Assembly: GCF_004001065.1 (NCBI RefSeq)
Contig: NZ_BIML01000011.1
Span: 18,047-82,046, forward strand
Direction: 5' to 3'
DNA length: 64,000 nucleotides
Origin: Paenibacillus xylaniclasticus
Lineage (GTDB): Bacteria > Bacillota > Bacilli > Paenibacillales > Paenibacillaceae
Shown here: positions 17,893 through 25,920 of the stretch, in pieces
Layout: each line of letters opens with the position of its first letter
Position numbering within the stretch: the stretch's first letter is position 1
The notes under the pieces: model-generated
Told to the model about the DNA's origin: nothing
Database searches by the model: none
Seen by the model: the letters and a program-made list of their open reading frames with translations, nothing else
Program-made: the position numbers and the translations under genes

Positions 17893-19637
17893 TCCGCATC
17901 CCCCAAGATCATTTCGTCGATCGTGTTACCTTGTGTAACCATCGGATACACATTCTCACCTTTGCGGACGACGAATTCTACAACTGCTGGACCTGGATGG
18001 CGAAGCGCTGCTTCCCAAGCCTCGCGAGCTTCTTCTTTGTTCGTCGCGCGGAACCCTTTGACACCGTAAGCCTCTGCAAGCTTAACAAAGTCCGGGCTGC
18101 CTGCGAGGTCAATGTGACTGTAACGGTTGTCATAGATAAGCTCTTGCCATTGACGAACCATGCCGAGCACTTGGTTATTGATAATCGCTACTTTAACCGG
18201 AATATTGTTAATTGCACAGATTGCAAGCTCTTGCGCGCACATTTGCATGCCGCCGTCGCCGTTGATCGATACAACGACACGGTCCTTGTTCGCCATCTGA
18301 GCGCCGATCGCCGACGGTAATCCGAAGCCCATCGTGCCAAGGCCGCCCGAGGTAATAAAGGAACGAGGCTGATTAAATTTGTAATATTGAGCCGCCCACA
18401 TCTGATGCTGGCCGACGTCCGTCGTGACGACCGCTTCGCCCTTCGTCGTCTCATGCAGCATCTCGATTACCCATTGCGGCTTCAGCTCGACATCGGAATC
18501 GACGTATGACAACGGGAACTCCGTCTTCAATGCTGCGAGCTTCTCACGCCATGCTCCGGCTTTCGCAGCCGGACGAGCTTCTTGATTCGCCGTTTGAAGT
18601 ACGGTCTTAACATCGCCAACGATCGGAATGTCCGTCGGAACGTTCTTGCCGATCTCAGCCGGATCGATATCGATGTGGACGATTTTCGCTTTCGGCGCGA
18701 AGCCGTCCAGCTTCATCGTTACGCGGTCGTCGAAACGTGCACCGATATTAATGAGCAGATCCGATTCTTGAATCGCCATGTTCGAGGCATATGCGCCATG
18801 CATGCCCGGCATGCCGACCCACAGCTCGTTCCCGCTTGGGAAGCCGCCGAGACCGAGCAGCGTCGTAACGACCGGGATACCGGTCTTCGTCGCGAACTCG
18901 AGAAGCTCCTCGTGCGCACCGGAGTATACAACACCGCCGCCTGCGAGAATGAGCGGACGCTCTGCTTCCTCGATTGCTTTGAGCATTTTGTCCACTTGCA
19001 GCTTCTTCGGCGAAACAGTCGGATTATATCCACGCATCGATACTTCTTCCGTAACTGGCTTGAACAGCGTCTTCGCAGCCGACACGTCCTTCGGAATGTC
19101 GATCAGAACCGGACCTTTGCGACCCGTGTTAGCGATATGGAACGCCTCGTGAATAATACGCGGCAGATCTTCAACGTTACGTACCATGTAGCTGTGCTTC
19201 GTAATTGGCATCGTAATGCCGACAATGTCAGCCTCTTGGAAGGCATCCGTCCCGATTGCGGCCTGTACGACATTACCTGTAATGACAACGAGTGGTACGG
19301 AATCCATGTACGCCGTCGCGATACCCGTTACAAGGTTCGTTGCCCCTGGTCCGGACGTTGCGATACATACGCCGACCTTGCCAGATGCGCGTGCATAGCC
19401 GTCAGCTGCATGAATCGCGCCTTGCTCGTGACGGGTCAGGATATGATGAAAATCATCAAACCCATGCATCGCGTCATAAATGTACAAGACGGCGCCGCCC
19501 GGATAGCCGAATACGCATTCGACTCCCTCAAGCACCAGACTGCGAAGCAATATTTCGGAACCGGTAATGACCTCCGGTTTGCTCATTTTCTCGATCAGTT
19601 CTTGTTTCGAACGCAGCGTTGCACCTTGCGTCGCCAT
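17889..19637 (-). CDS. ilvB: Acetolactate synthase, large catalytic subunit
   Basis: A 582-residue thiamine-diphosphate enzyme that condenses two pyruvates, or pyruvate and 2-oxobutyrate, to acetohydroxy acids. The N-terminal PYR domain (GVECVFGYPGGAVLYIYDAMH with the catalytic Glu in LTRHEQGAIHAADGYARASG), the central FAD-binding domain and the C-terminal ThDP motif (NGDGGMQMCAQELAICAINN) are complete. The start at 19637 (MATQGATLRSK) is eight bases from GGAG; an open extension upstream runs through the T-box terminator and is not coding. It heads the ilvB-ilvN-ilvC operon and is controlled by the T-box leader. Confidence 0.97.
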   Translation of the reverse strand: MATQGATLRSKQELIEKMSKPEVITGSEILLRSLVLEGVECVFGYPGGAVLYIYDAMHGFDDFHHILTRHEQGAIHAADGYARASGKVGVCIATSGPGATNLVTGIATAYMDSVPLVVITGNVVQAAIGTDAFQEADIVGITMPITKHSYMVRNVEDLPRIIHEAFHIANTGRKGPVLIDIPKDVSAAKTLFKPVTEEVSMRGYNPTVSPKKLQVDKMLKAIEEAERPLILAGGGVVYSGAHEELLEFATKTGIPVVTTLLGLGGFPSGNELWVGMPGMHGAYASNMAIQESDLLINIGARFDDRVTMKLDGFAPKAKIVHIDIDPAEIGKNVPTDIPIVGDVKTVLQTANQEARPAAKAGAWREKLAALKTEFPLSYVDSDVELKPQWVIEMLHETTKGEAVVTTDVGQHQMWAAQYYKFNQPRSFITSGGLGTMGFGLPSAIGAQMANKDRVVVSINGDGGMQMCAQELAICAINNIPVKVAIINNQVLGMVRQWQELIYDNRYSHIDLAGSPDFVKLAEAYGVKGFRATNKEEAREAWEAALRHPGPAVVEFVVRKGENVYPMVTQGNTIDEMILGDAE

Positions 19638-19667
19638 CTTCATCTCTCCTTTCATAAAAACCAAACA

Positions 19668-19992
19668 AAAAAGCCTCCCGTCACCGTCTGCTACTGTGAG
19701 CAACGGGACGAAAGGCATGATCTTCCGTGGTACCACCCAAATTCGTTACGCATCTCGCAATGCGCAACCTCGGCAGGTAAAAACGGTGTGCACAAACGTT
19801 CTTACCTATCAGCACAGTAACGTGTGCCAGTCGATTCCCCCTAATACGCGATTACGCTTTTCAAGGGAATGGCTCCGAGGTGAGCTCGTTGAAAAGGGAT
19901 TTTGGCGATGGTTGCAGCAAATTCCATCCGCTCTCTGAGCAAAAGAGCCCTTAACACTTCGTCCTCATCATTGCCGATAACGTATTAGCTTA
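19668..19992 (-). promoter_or_regulatory. T-box riboswitch leader, probably leucine-specific
   Basis: The minus strand carries the T-box core TGGGTGGTACCACGG (about 19725-19740), which pairs with an uncharged tRNA acceptor end, and then a terminator (stem with CCCGT/ACGGG pairing, 19668-19713, followed by TTTTTT) just ahead of ilvB. Upstream are Stem I elements (AGAGAG box near 19930, a GATGG/CCATC hairpin). A likely specifier codon is CTC in GAGCTCACC near 19881, meaning tRNA-Leu(GAG). Low leucine charging would favour antitermination of the operon. The specifier assignment is by eye. Confidence 0.85.
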
Positions 19993-19998
19993 GAACCT

Positions 19999-20027
19999 AT
20001 TATATGCCCGTGTTTTCGGTTCGTCAA
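19999..20027 (-). promoter_or_regulatory. SigA-type promoter of the ilv operon
   Basis: Minus-strand TTGACG at 20022-20027, 17-base spacer, perfect TATAAT at 19999-20004, placed directly upstream of the T-box leader. Confidence 0.88.
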
Positions 20028-20125
20028 GCCTAGGTTGTGCCTATGTCGGAAAACTTATGCGACGTTTTCGCCGTCAGCGCAAGCGCCGCATAAACTACTG
20101 TAGCACTGCAAGGGAGGCGATCGGA

Positions 20126-20614
20126 TTGACGATCCGCACAAGATCTCCGCATACGGACGATGCGCCGATTCTTCAGCTCATTCAGGACGAGATCATTCCA
20201 TTCTCTTATCTATACTCTATCCTTGATGCCCCATCTCCTAAAGAACTCAAGGCAAGGCTGGATCTGGGAGCAACTTATGTTGCTTCTTATTCTACTACCA
20301 ACTACCCTTACGGGTTCGTCCATGCTATAGCGCAGGGCGATACTTTGTATGTTGATCTATTAGCCGTTCATCCGTCTTGTCGTCATCGCGGCGTCGGTGC
20401 AAGCCTCATGGAACGAGCCGAGCAATACGGCATCGCTTCCGGGTGCCGGGAAGCGATGCTTTATGTCGATGAAAGCAACGACGCGGCAGTCCGCTTCTAC
20501 GAGAAGCTTGGCTACCGCATCACTGGATTCGCAGACAAAGTGCGCTGCCATGAAATGCGCAAGCCGTTCGTCAGGCTTGCACCTAGAAGACGACGGTTCG
20601 GACGCCGCGCTTAA
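20126..20614 (+). CDS. GNAT-family N-acetyltransferase
   Basis: A 162-residue cytoplasmic acetyltransferase of the GCN5 family. The acetyl-CoA-binding motif A is plain (VDLLAVHPSCRHRGVGASLM, with the R/Q-x-x-G-x-G/A loop RHRGVG), followed by motif B (DAAVRFYEKLGYRITGF). The substrate cannot be read from sequence. The TTG at 20126 is chosen because a strong AAGGGAGG lies eight bases upstream; the frame is open further upstream, but without family similarity and overlapping the ilv promoter region. Its stop overlaps the stop of the convergent Gly/Tyr-rich gene. Confidence 0.85.
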   Translation: MTIRTRSPHTDDAPILQLIQDEIIPFSYLYSILDAPSPKELKARLDLGATYVASYSTTNYPYGFVHAIAQGDTLYVDLLAVHPSCRHRGVGASLMERAEQYGIASGCREAMLYVDESNDAAVRFYEKLGYRITGFADKVRCHEMRKPFVRLAPRRRRFGRRA

Positions 20615-21015
20615 TAATCGAAGCCGCCGCTTTTCGGCCCATAATACGGTCCTGCTTTCGGTCCATACGGACCATAATTGTTGTATCCCGCACCATATGG
20701 CCCATATCCACCGCCCCCGTACGGTCCGTAGCCTGGTCCGCCGCCATAGCCGCCGCCGTACGGCGGGCAGCATTTGCCGCCTCCGCCCCAGCCCCAGCCG
20801 CCTCCGGTGAACAAGCCAATCGCAAGCAAATCAAATAAGATAAGCGGCAATATCGCCCGCGTCTGCACCCCGCCGCTATTGCCGACTGTCTCTACATAAA
20901 TCTTATTATCTTCAACACGCATCAGCCTTCCGACCACGACCGACCCGTCACGTCTGGTCGCATAGATCGTTTGGCCGATCAGTTTCCTCACCTCTTGCTC
21001 GGAAACATTACGCAT
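20611..21015 (-). CDS. Gly/Tyr/Pro-rich protein with an Lsm-like N-terminal domain, unknown function
   Basis: A 134-residue protein. The first ~50 residues (LIGQTIYATRRDGSVVVGRLMRVEDNKIYVET) look like a small beta-barrel of the kind seen in spore-coat and Lsm-like Bacillota proteins. A hydrophobic patch (ILPLILFDLLAIGLF) is followed by about 65 residues that are almost only Gly, Tyr, Pro and Asn (GGGYGGGPGYGPYGG), resembling spore-coat or surface-exposed sticky tails. ATG at 21015 lies behind GGAGGAGGG. It ends convergently with the GNAT gene with overlapping stops. A spore-coat role is a guess based on composition. Confidence 0.72.
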   Translation of the reverse strand: MRNVSEQEVRKLIGQTIYATRRDGSVVVGRLMRVEDNKIYVETVGNSGGVQTRAILPLILFDLLAIGLFTGGGWGWGGGGKCCPPYGGGYGGGPGYGPYGGGGYGPYGAGYNNYGPYGPKAGPYYGPKSGGFDY

Positions 21016-21082
21016 GCATACTCCCTCCTCCCCGTCATCTTGCAGATTATGCACGCACATCGGCTTCTGCTTGGACGTTCAT

Positions 21083-21150
21083 CCACCCTCCCAAACCCTC
21101 CCTGCAAGGGAGGGTTTGGGTGGGTGATCCAAGAGGGTTTGGGTGGGTGA
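21083..21150. repeat. Palindromic GT/AC-rich repeat with G-quadruplex motif
   Basis: A near-perfect inverted repeat (CCCAAACCCTCCC and its complement, TGCAA centre) at 21083-21127 is followed by a second direct copy of a 17-base unit AGGGTTTGGGTGGGTGA (21111-21127 and 21134-21150). The plus strand of the right arm has four G3 runs with loops of 1, 3 and 1 bases, a canonical G-quadruplex pattern. A related element occurs at 11489. It resembles REP/MITE-type dispersed repeats. Confidence 0.7.
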
Positions 21151-21187
21151 AAATAAAATAAAGCCTTGTCCCACGAAAGGACAAGGC
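21151..21187 (-). terminator. Terminator of the infC-rpmI-rplT operon
   Basis: Minus-strand stem GCCTTGTCC / GGACAAGGC (21163-21187, loop of 7) followed by TTTATTTTATTTT. Confidence 0.88.
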
Positions 21188-21203
21188 TCTGGGAACGCGT
21201 GAA

Positions 21204-21563
21204 CTACGCGTTAATTTTTTGTTTTGCAACGCCTGCGAGCGAGTTGAACGCGTTGATGTCGTTGACTGCGAGGTCAGCGAGGATTTTACGGTTCACTTCG
21301 ATGCCAGCGAGCTTCAGGCCGTACATGAATTTGTTGTACGTAAGACCGTTTTGGCGAGCTGCCGCGTTAATACGAACGATCCACAGTTTGCGGAAGTCGC
21401 GTTTAACTTGACGACGGTCGCGGTATGCGTACAACAGCGATTTCATTACTTGCTCTTTTGCTGTTTTAAACAGGCGATGTTTCGAACCGAAGTAACCTTT
21501 CGCCAGCTTCAAAATCCGTTTACGACGACGAGCGCGGACGAATCCGCCTTTAACTCTTGCCAT
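21204..21563 (-). CDS. rplT: 50S ribosomal protein L20
   Basis: A 119-residue basic protein required for assembly of the large ribosomal subunit through binding 23S rRNA. The sequence ([58 protein letters not shown]) is typical and full length. It is the last gene of the infC operon. In Bacillota L20 represses its own operon by binding the infC leader mRNA; the leader here holds a matching attenuator. Confidence 0.98.
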   Translation of the reverse strand: MARVKGGFVRARRRKRILKLAKGYFGSKHRLFKTAKEQVMKSLLYAYRDRRQVKRDFRKLWIVRINAAARQNGLTYNKFMYGLKLAGIEVNRKILADLAVNDINAFNSLAGVAKQKINA

Positions 21564-21629
21564 GAGTGAAGACCTCCTGTAGGTTGGTTTAATTTATAAA
21601 GTGCATCGCGACTCTCTCGCGATAATAGA

Positions 21630-21830
21630 CTATTTGAGGTTAGCCAGACCTTGTTGAATACGGCGAACGTCGCCCGCAGCCATAAGCGGTTGACCTGCCA
21701 GAACGCGTTTTTGACGGCCGGATTTGTGGGAGAGCAGGTGGTTTCTGAACGCTTTGTAACGTTTTACTTTGCCCGTACCGGTAATTTTGAAGCGGTCCTT
21801 CAGACTGCTGTGCGTTTTCATCTTAGGCAT
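21630..21830 (-). CDS. rpmI: 50S ribosomal protein L35
   Basis: A 66-residue basic ribosomal protein with the family signature MPKMKTHSSLKDRFKITGTG and the central AFRNHLLSHKSGRQKR. Full length, ends with TAG, and lies between infC and rplT with short gaps, as in nearly all bacteria. Confidence 0.98.
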   Translation of the reverse strand: MPKMKTHSSLKDRFKITGTGKVKRYKAFRNHLLSHKSGRQKRVLAGQPLMAAGDVRRIQQGLANLK

Positions 21831-21856
21831 TCGAATGTTCCTCCTTGAAATATGTG

Positions 21857-22372
21857 TTAGCTGTTATTTTTTGGCGCCAAAATCATGATCATACTGCGGC
21901 CTTCTAATTTCGGGACACGCTCAACGCTGCATATTTCGGCGACTTCTTTAGATAGACGATCAAGAATCCGTTGTCCGATCGCGGCATGCGCGATCTCGCG
22001 TCCGCGGAAGCGAACGGAGCATTTGACTTTGTCGCCATCCTTCAGAAACTTCACGACGTTGCGAAGCTTCGTCTGATAATCGTTCTCCTCGATGTTGGAG
22101 CGGAACCACACTTCCTTCAGATCGACGATCTTCTGGTTCTTGCGTGCTTCCTTCTCTTTCTTCTGCTGCTCGTAGCGGAACTTACCATAGTCCATAATCC
22201 GGCATACTGGCGGTTTCGCTTGCGGTGCGACATTGACGAGATCCATACTTGCGTCGATTGCCATCTGAAGCGCTTCGCGAATCGGCTTAATCCCGATCTG
22301 CTCACCTTCTGGTCCAACTACACGAACTTCGCGTGCGCGGATTTCGTCATTGATCTGATGTTCTCTGCTAAT
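21857..22372 (-). CDS. infC: Translation initiation factor IF-3, starting at AUU
   Basis: A 171-residue factor that binds the 30S subunit and checks the initiator tRNA-start codon pairing. The N-terminal domain (INDEIRAREVRVVGPEGEQIG), the lysine-rich linker (QQKKEKEARKNQKIVDLKEV) and the C-terminal domain (DKVKCSVRFRGREIAH) are complete. There is no ATG or GTG at the expected place; the codon nine bases after the strong GGAGG is ATT (22370-22372), followed by S-R-E-H-Q-I-N-D-E. AUU starts are known for infC in E. coli and Geobacillus and let IF-3 limit its own translation. An ATG at 22456 lies upstream of the leader hairpin and is not the start. Confidence 0.95.
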   Translation of the reverse strand: MSREHQINDEIRAREVRVVGPEGEQIGIKPIREALQMAIDASMDLVNVAPQAKPPVCRIMDYGKFRYEQQKKEKEARKNQKIVDLKEVWFRSNIEENDYQTKLRNVVKFLKDGDKVKCSVRFRGREIAHAAIGQRILDRLSKEVAEICSVERVPKLEGRSMIMILAPKNNS

Positions 22373-22580
22373 AACGTGCCACCTCCAAAAGTTAGTTTCC
22401 ATACAAATTAAAAATGCGGGTCCATCAGGACCCGCATGCCATAACCATTCGTTCATGCAACGCCATCATCCGATGAGCGTGCTTCATGTTGAATTGGTCG
22501 CATAACCAGTCGGCTCGTTGCCGTTCAGGTGAGAAGCGGGTGCCTCTTCTTAAAGCGATAAGTTTTACTGCTACCGGATT
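22373..22580 (-). promoter_or_regulatory. infC leader with attenuator (L20-leader type)
   Basis: About 200 transcribed bases lie between the promoter and infC. Near the end a strong hairpin (GCGGGTCC / GGACCCGC, 22412-22437) is followed on the minus strand by ATTTTTAATTTG, an intrinsic attenuator just before the infC ribosome site. The upstream part can form the alternative structure expected of the Bacillota L20-binding leader. The identity as an L20 leader rests on position and the attenuator. Confidence 0.72.
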
Positions 22581-22610
22581 ACTATAGCATAACTACGAGC
22601 CGACCGTCAA
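22581..22610 (-). promoter_or_regulatory. SigA-type promoter of infC-rpmI-rplT
   Basis: Minus-strand TTGACG at 22605-22610, 18-base spacer, TATAGT at 22581-22586. Confidence 0.8.
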
Positions 22611-22630
22611 CAATTTTCTTCCTAGAAGCA

Positions 22631-23869
22631 CTAGCCCTGTTTGCTCTGTACTTCTTCCAGCCGGATAACGCGCGTATGCTGGGTGTGGCTCCACTGCTTA
22701 TTGTTCTGCGTGAAGAACGCGTAGAACGTAATCGGCCACCACGACAGAAGGAAGAACGGCAGCGTTAGCAGATGAGCATACATCCGCCAGTTACGGACGT
22801 TCTCAAGAATTAGCGCCAGCGGGAACATCACGACCGATGCGGTTATCGCAACTGCTGCCGCCCACCAAGGCATATACTCGTATATCGAGGCGAATATGTT
22901 ATCCGCCGGAATAAGATTGTCTCCCCACAGCATGAACGTCATCAAGAATCCGATGAACGTGTTGTATACCGAGATGGAATACAGCGCTGCATCGAACTTG
23001 ACGAAGTCGCGTTCTTTAATGCTTGCCCATAGCAGCGGGAAGAAGTAGTTGCGTGCTACGTTGAAATGGCCCTGCATCCAGCGAAGCCGCTGACGTGCAG
23101 ATGCTCGGAACGAAACCGGCTTCTCGTCATACACTTTGGCATCATAGTTCAATACCGGATGAACACCGCGCTTAATGCAGCGCATAGTGAACTCCAAGTC
23201 TTCTACAAGGCTTGTCGCGCCCCAGCCCATCTCCCTCAGCAGCTTAGAATCAAAGCACATGCCCGTACCGCCGAGAAAGTTGGCCATCTTCAAATTACGA
23301 CGGGATAGCTGCCACAGACGGTTGCAATACCAGTACGTAATGCCGTATGCGGCTGTCACCCATGAATCGTTAGGATTTTTCGTATCCAGATAGCCTTGAA
23401 TAACTTGATGACCATCACACAGATCGTCATTCATCAGATGCAGGAAGTCACTGTTGCACAAATTGTCCGCATCGAACATGACGACAGCGTCATATTGGCG
23501 CGGCATGCTCCACAGCTCTTTCAGCATCCACTCAATAGCATAGCCTTTACCGCGCAGCGTCGTATTATTCCTTACGCAGGCATGTACGCCGTAGCTGCGG
23601 GCGATATCCGCCGTTCCATCCGTACAGTTGTCGCAAATGACAAAGATGTCATATAGCTCCTTGGGATAGTCCAGCTTCAGCAAATTCTCGATCAGCGCGC
23701 CTACAACCTGCTCCTCGTTATGAGCGGCGACGAGTACAGCGAACGACTTCTTCGGCTCATGACGGCGCTTCGTTTTTTTGTGGTAAATCCCGAACAGTGC
23801 CAGCACAAACTGATAGACGCCGACGAACGCCAGGAACACCTGAAACGCCATCACCAACACATTAATCAT
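22631..23869 (-). CDS. Membrane glycosyltransferase family 2 (processive-type)
   Basis: A 412-residue GT2 enzyme of the cellulose/hyaluronan/poly-GlcNAc synthase shape. One N-terminal membrane helix (about 3-28) leads to the GT-A catalytic domain: VLVAAHNEEQVVGALI, the nucleotide-sugar Asp in VICDNCTDGTADIA, the DxD-like VMFDADNL, an acceptor-site ED (SLVEDLEFTM) and the processivity motif QRLRWMQGH. Three or four helices follow in the C-terminal 130 residues. It would build an extracellular polysaccharide from UDP-sugars at the inner membrane face. It stands alone, without exporter or modification genes, so the product polymer is unknown. Confidence 0.87.
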   Translation of the reverse strand: MINVLVMAFQVFLAFVGVYQFVLALFGIYHKKTKRRHEPKKSFAVLVAAHNEEQVVGALIENLLKLDYPKELYDIFVICDNCTDGTADIARSYGVHACVRNNTTLRGKGYAIEWMLKELWSMPRQYDAVVMFDADNLCNSDFLHLMNDDLCDGHQVIQGYLDTKNPNDSWVTAAYGITYWYCNRLWQLSRRNLKMANFLGGTGMCFDSKLLREMGWGATSLVEDLEFTMRCIKRGVHPVLNYDAKVYDEKPVSFRASARQRLRWMQGHFNVARNYFFPLLWASIKERDFVKFDAALYSISVYNTFIGFLMTFMLWGDNLIPADNIFASIYEYMPWWAAAVAITASVVMFPLALILENVRNWRMYAHLLTLPFFLLSWWPITFYAFFTQNNKQWSHTQHTRVIRLEEVQSKQG

Positions 23870-24404
23870 GAATTGTTTTGCCCCCTTGAGACCCCAATTT
23901 TAATACAATCTCTTTTTCTCTTTTTCTTTTTTCTCTCTGTTATTTATTTGGCATTGTGACCTGCAACACGGTTATGCGGTAACTCTGTGACAGCTCATAT
24001 TCGGCCTTAGTGAATTTTGCGCTTTATAGACCGCTTTGTCAAAAACCGAATAAACGTCAAATCGCTCGTTCTCGATTGGAAAAACGCTTTCACCACGTCG
24101 GAATATGAGCATTCCCCCATATTACGCTTGCTTCCCCCTTATTTTCATCCATTTGCGTCGTTTTTAATGCTTACGTACTGAATAACGAATGAACGAACCG
24201 TTAAGTTCCGTTCCTTATGCCCCCTCTTGTGACAAAACGGTGAAACCTCATTCCCGTGCGGAAGGCTTTACACATCCAGAAATTGCGACAGCAGCCGCCC
24301 GGATAACACATCCCGCGACGGATTCCATGTACCTCCATAACATCTTTACCATTCACCGCGAAATGTAAAACGACCAGCACCGAACGAACGCGGAATTCGA
24401 TATA
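23870..24404. other. Long intergenic region between the glycosyltransferase and trmB terminator
   Basis: About 530 bases with no convincing gene on either strand. A pyrimidine-rich tract (23905-23945) lies upstream of the glycosyltransferase start and its promoter must be here, but I see no clean -35/-10 pair. An 82-codon minus-strand frame at 24201-24449 has no ribosome site and overlaps the trmB terminator. Confidence 0.4.
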
Positions 24405-24437
24405 ATAAAAGACCGCTCGCATCAAGCGCAGCGGTCC
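24405..24437 (-). terminator. Terminator of trmB
   Basis: Minus-strand stem GACCGCT / AGCGGTC (24411-24436) with a 12-base loop, followed by TTTTATT, 52 bases past the trmB stop. Confidence 0.8.
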
Positions 24438-24488
24438 GTCGATTATCATATTTGAAGAAATACAACAAGCAGCTACCTGCAGCTTGTT

Positions 24489-25283
24489 CTACTGGCCGTC
24501 ATCCTCATCCTTGTCTTCGCCATCTTCGCCGATTAGCCCGTCTTTCAAACGTTTTGCCTCTTTGGCCGCTTCCGCAGCCGCAGCTTCGCGTTTCGCGCTG
24601 CGCCACGATGCTATCGCTTGCTCACCGACGAGCACTTCAATTCGGTGAATGTTCTGACCGCGCTCATAAAATTTCATCTCGTATTCCGTCGGCACCAGAT
24701 CGTCGCGCAATCCGTCCTTGTGCAGATTAAGCGAAATGTTGCGCGTCAAGAGCTCCATATCGGCAAAGCTGTTGAGCGAGAATTCGAACAACGACTGCGA
24801 ATCGGTCTTAAAATGAATTTCGCCGCGGTCATTCAACGCCTCGATATATTTACCAACGAAGCGAGGATGCGTCAGTCGACGGCGCGCATGCTTGGCCTTC
24901 GGCCATGGATCGCTGAAATTCAAATAGATGCGTTCCAATTCTCCCTCAGCAAAAATATCCTCGATACCCTCAATATTTGCGCGCAGCAGCGCCAGGTTCG
25001 GAGGGGAGTCGACTCCTCTCTCCGACCAGATCCGACGGGCTTTCTCACTGGCGCGTCGAACAAGCTCGTCATACATGTCCACGCCGATGTAATTGATTTC
25101 CGGATTCCGGAAGCTCATCGTACTAATAAATTGGCCTTTGCCCATACCGAGCTCGACATAAATCGGGTTGTCATTGCCGAAGAACTCGCGCCAACGCCCT
25201 TTATATTTCGCACCGTCCAGCACGACAAGCTCAGGCTGGCTTTCCAAGCTTTCAAGTATTCCTTTTCTTCCGCGTAACCGCAT
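24489..25283 (-). CDS. trmB: tRNA (guanine-N7-)-methyltransferase
   Basis: A 264-residue SAM-dependent enzyme that makes m7G46 in the tRNA variable loop. Motif I (VELGMGKGQFISTMS), motif III/IV (NLALLRANIEGIEDIF and YLNFSDPWPKAKHARRRLTH), and the ending region TEYEMKFYERGQNIHR are all present. The core ends near residue 215; the last ~50 residues are an acidic, alanine-rich extension (ending DGEDKDEDDGQ) absent from the B. subtilis enzyme. Start at MRLRGRKGILE is canonical. Confidence 0.95.
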   Translation of the reverse strand: MRLRGRKGILESLESQPELVVLDGAKYKGRWREFFGNDNPIYVELGMGKGQFISTMSFRNPEINYIGVDMYDELVRRASEKARRIWSERGVDSPPNLALLRANIEGIEDIFAEGELERIYLNFSDPWPKAKHARRRLTHPRFVGKYIEALNDRGEIHFKTDSQSLFEFSLNSFADMELLTRNISLNLHKDGLRDDLVPTEYEMKFYERGQNIHRIEVLVGEQAIASWRSAKREAAAAEAAKEAKRLKDGLIGEDGEDKDEDDGQ

Positions 25284-25360
25284 ATTCTATTCGTCCTCCA
25301 CACATCAAAACTAGTCCCTATTGTGACGAAGAACAACCTGAAAGTAAAGAGTTTGGAACC

Positions 25361-25402
25361 AAAAAGAAGGACAGTCCGGCCGATTGGCACGTAACTGTCC
25401 TC
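25361..25402 (-). terminator. Terminator of the 69-residue gene
   Basis: Minus-strand stem AGGACAGT / ACTGTCCT (25368-25401) with an 18-base loop, followed by TCTTTTTGG. Confidence 0.75.
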
Positions 25403-25423
25403 GTATGGTCTTCATAATTGCGC

Positions 25424-25633
25424 TTAGTTCATAAATCCGATTGAAGAAGAATCCCGGGCGCCTGTTTCGATCTCGTACGCCTGCTCCAGCGCTTCGTTCA
25501 GCTTCTTGCGAGCGCTTACTTCAATCACATGGTTATTAGGAAAACGTGTGCCTGCCAGCACCATCAATTCTTTCAGCGTCAATTCAACCTTTACTTTGTC
25601 TTCGCCGTGCGGAATCTTCAGCTCTTGATTCAT
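25424..25633 (-). CDS. Small conserved-looking protein, unknown function
   Basis: A 69-residue protein starting at an ATG behind GAGGTGATGCGTA. It reads MNQELKIPHGEDKVKVELTL at the start, then a predicted beta-alpha arrangement (KELMVLAGTRFPNNHVIEVS, ARKKLNEALEQAYEIE). No signal peptide, cysteines or membrane segment. It has its own terminator and normal codon use for the region, so it is probably real. I do not recognise the family. Confidence 0.65.
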   Translation of the reverse strand: MNQELKIPHGEDKVKVELTLKELMVLAGTRFPNNHVIEVSARKKLNEALEQAYEIETGARDSSSIGFMN

Positions 25634-25920
25634 TACGCATCACCTCATCGATTTTTTCAATAATATTTCCAGAAAATCGACAATCTATTTCATGCGTTGT
25701 GTCAGATTAATGTAGGATTTTTTCGTTGATTTGTCGCACTTTTAATATAACACATCATGTAAGGTATAGCAAGAGGCTCGCGCCGATCGGGCTACTATTT
25801 TTTCCAAACCTTGACCTCTATTTTCCCGTGAACGCGCATGGCAATTCCACCCGATATTCGTTACAATGAACATTAGCGTTTACTTTAAGGAACGATCGAG
25901 ATCAATGAGAAGGAGCTCTT

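Noticed and set aside
18582..19820. 412-codon plus-strand open frame opposite ilvB
   Set aside because: Shadow of ilvB codon usage; Arg/His/Cys-rich and without any recognisable domain.
22373..22456. ATG-initiated N-terminal extension of infC
   Set aside because: It would translate through the leader attenuator; family proteins start at the I-S-R-E-H-Q-I-N-D region right after the ribosome site.
24201..24449. 82-codon minus-strand frame downstream of trmB
   Set aside because: No ribosome site, overlaps the trmB terminator, no similarity.
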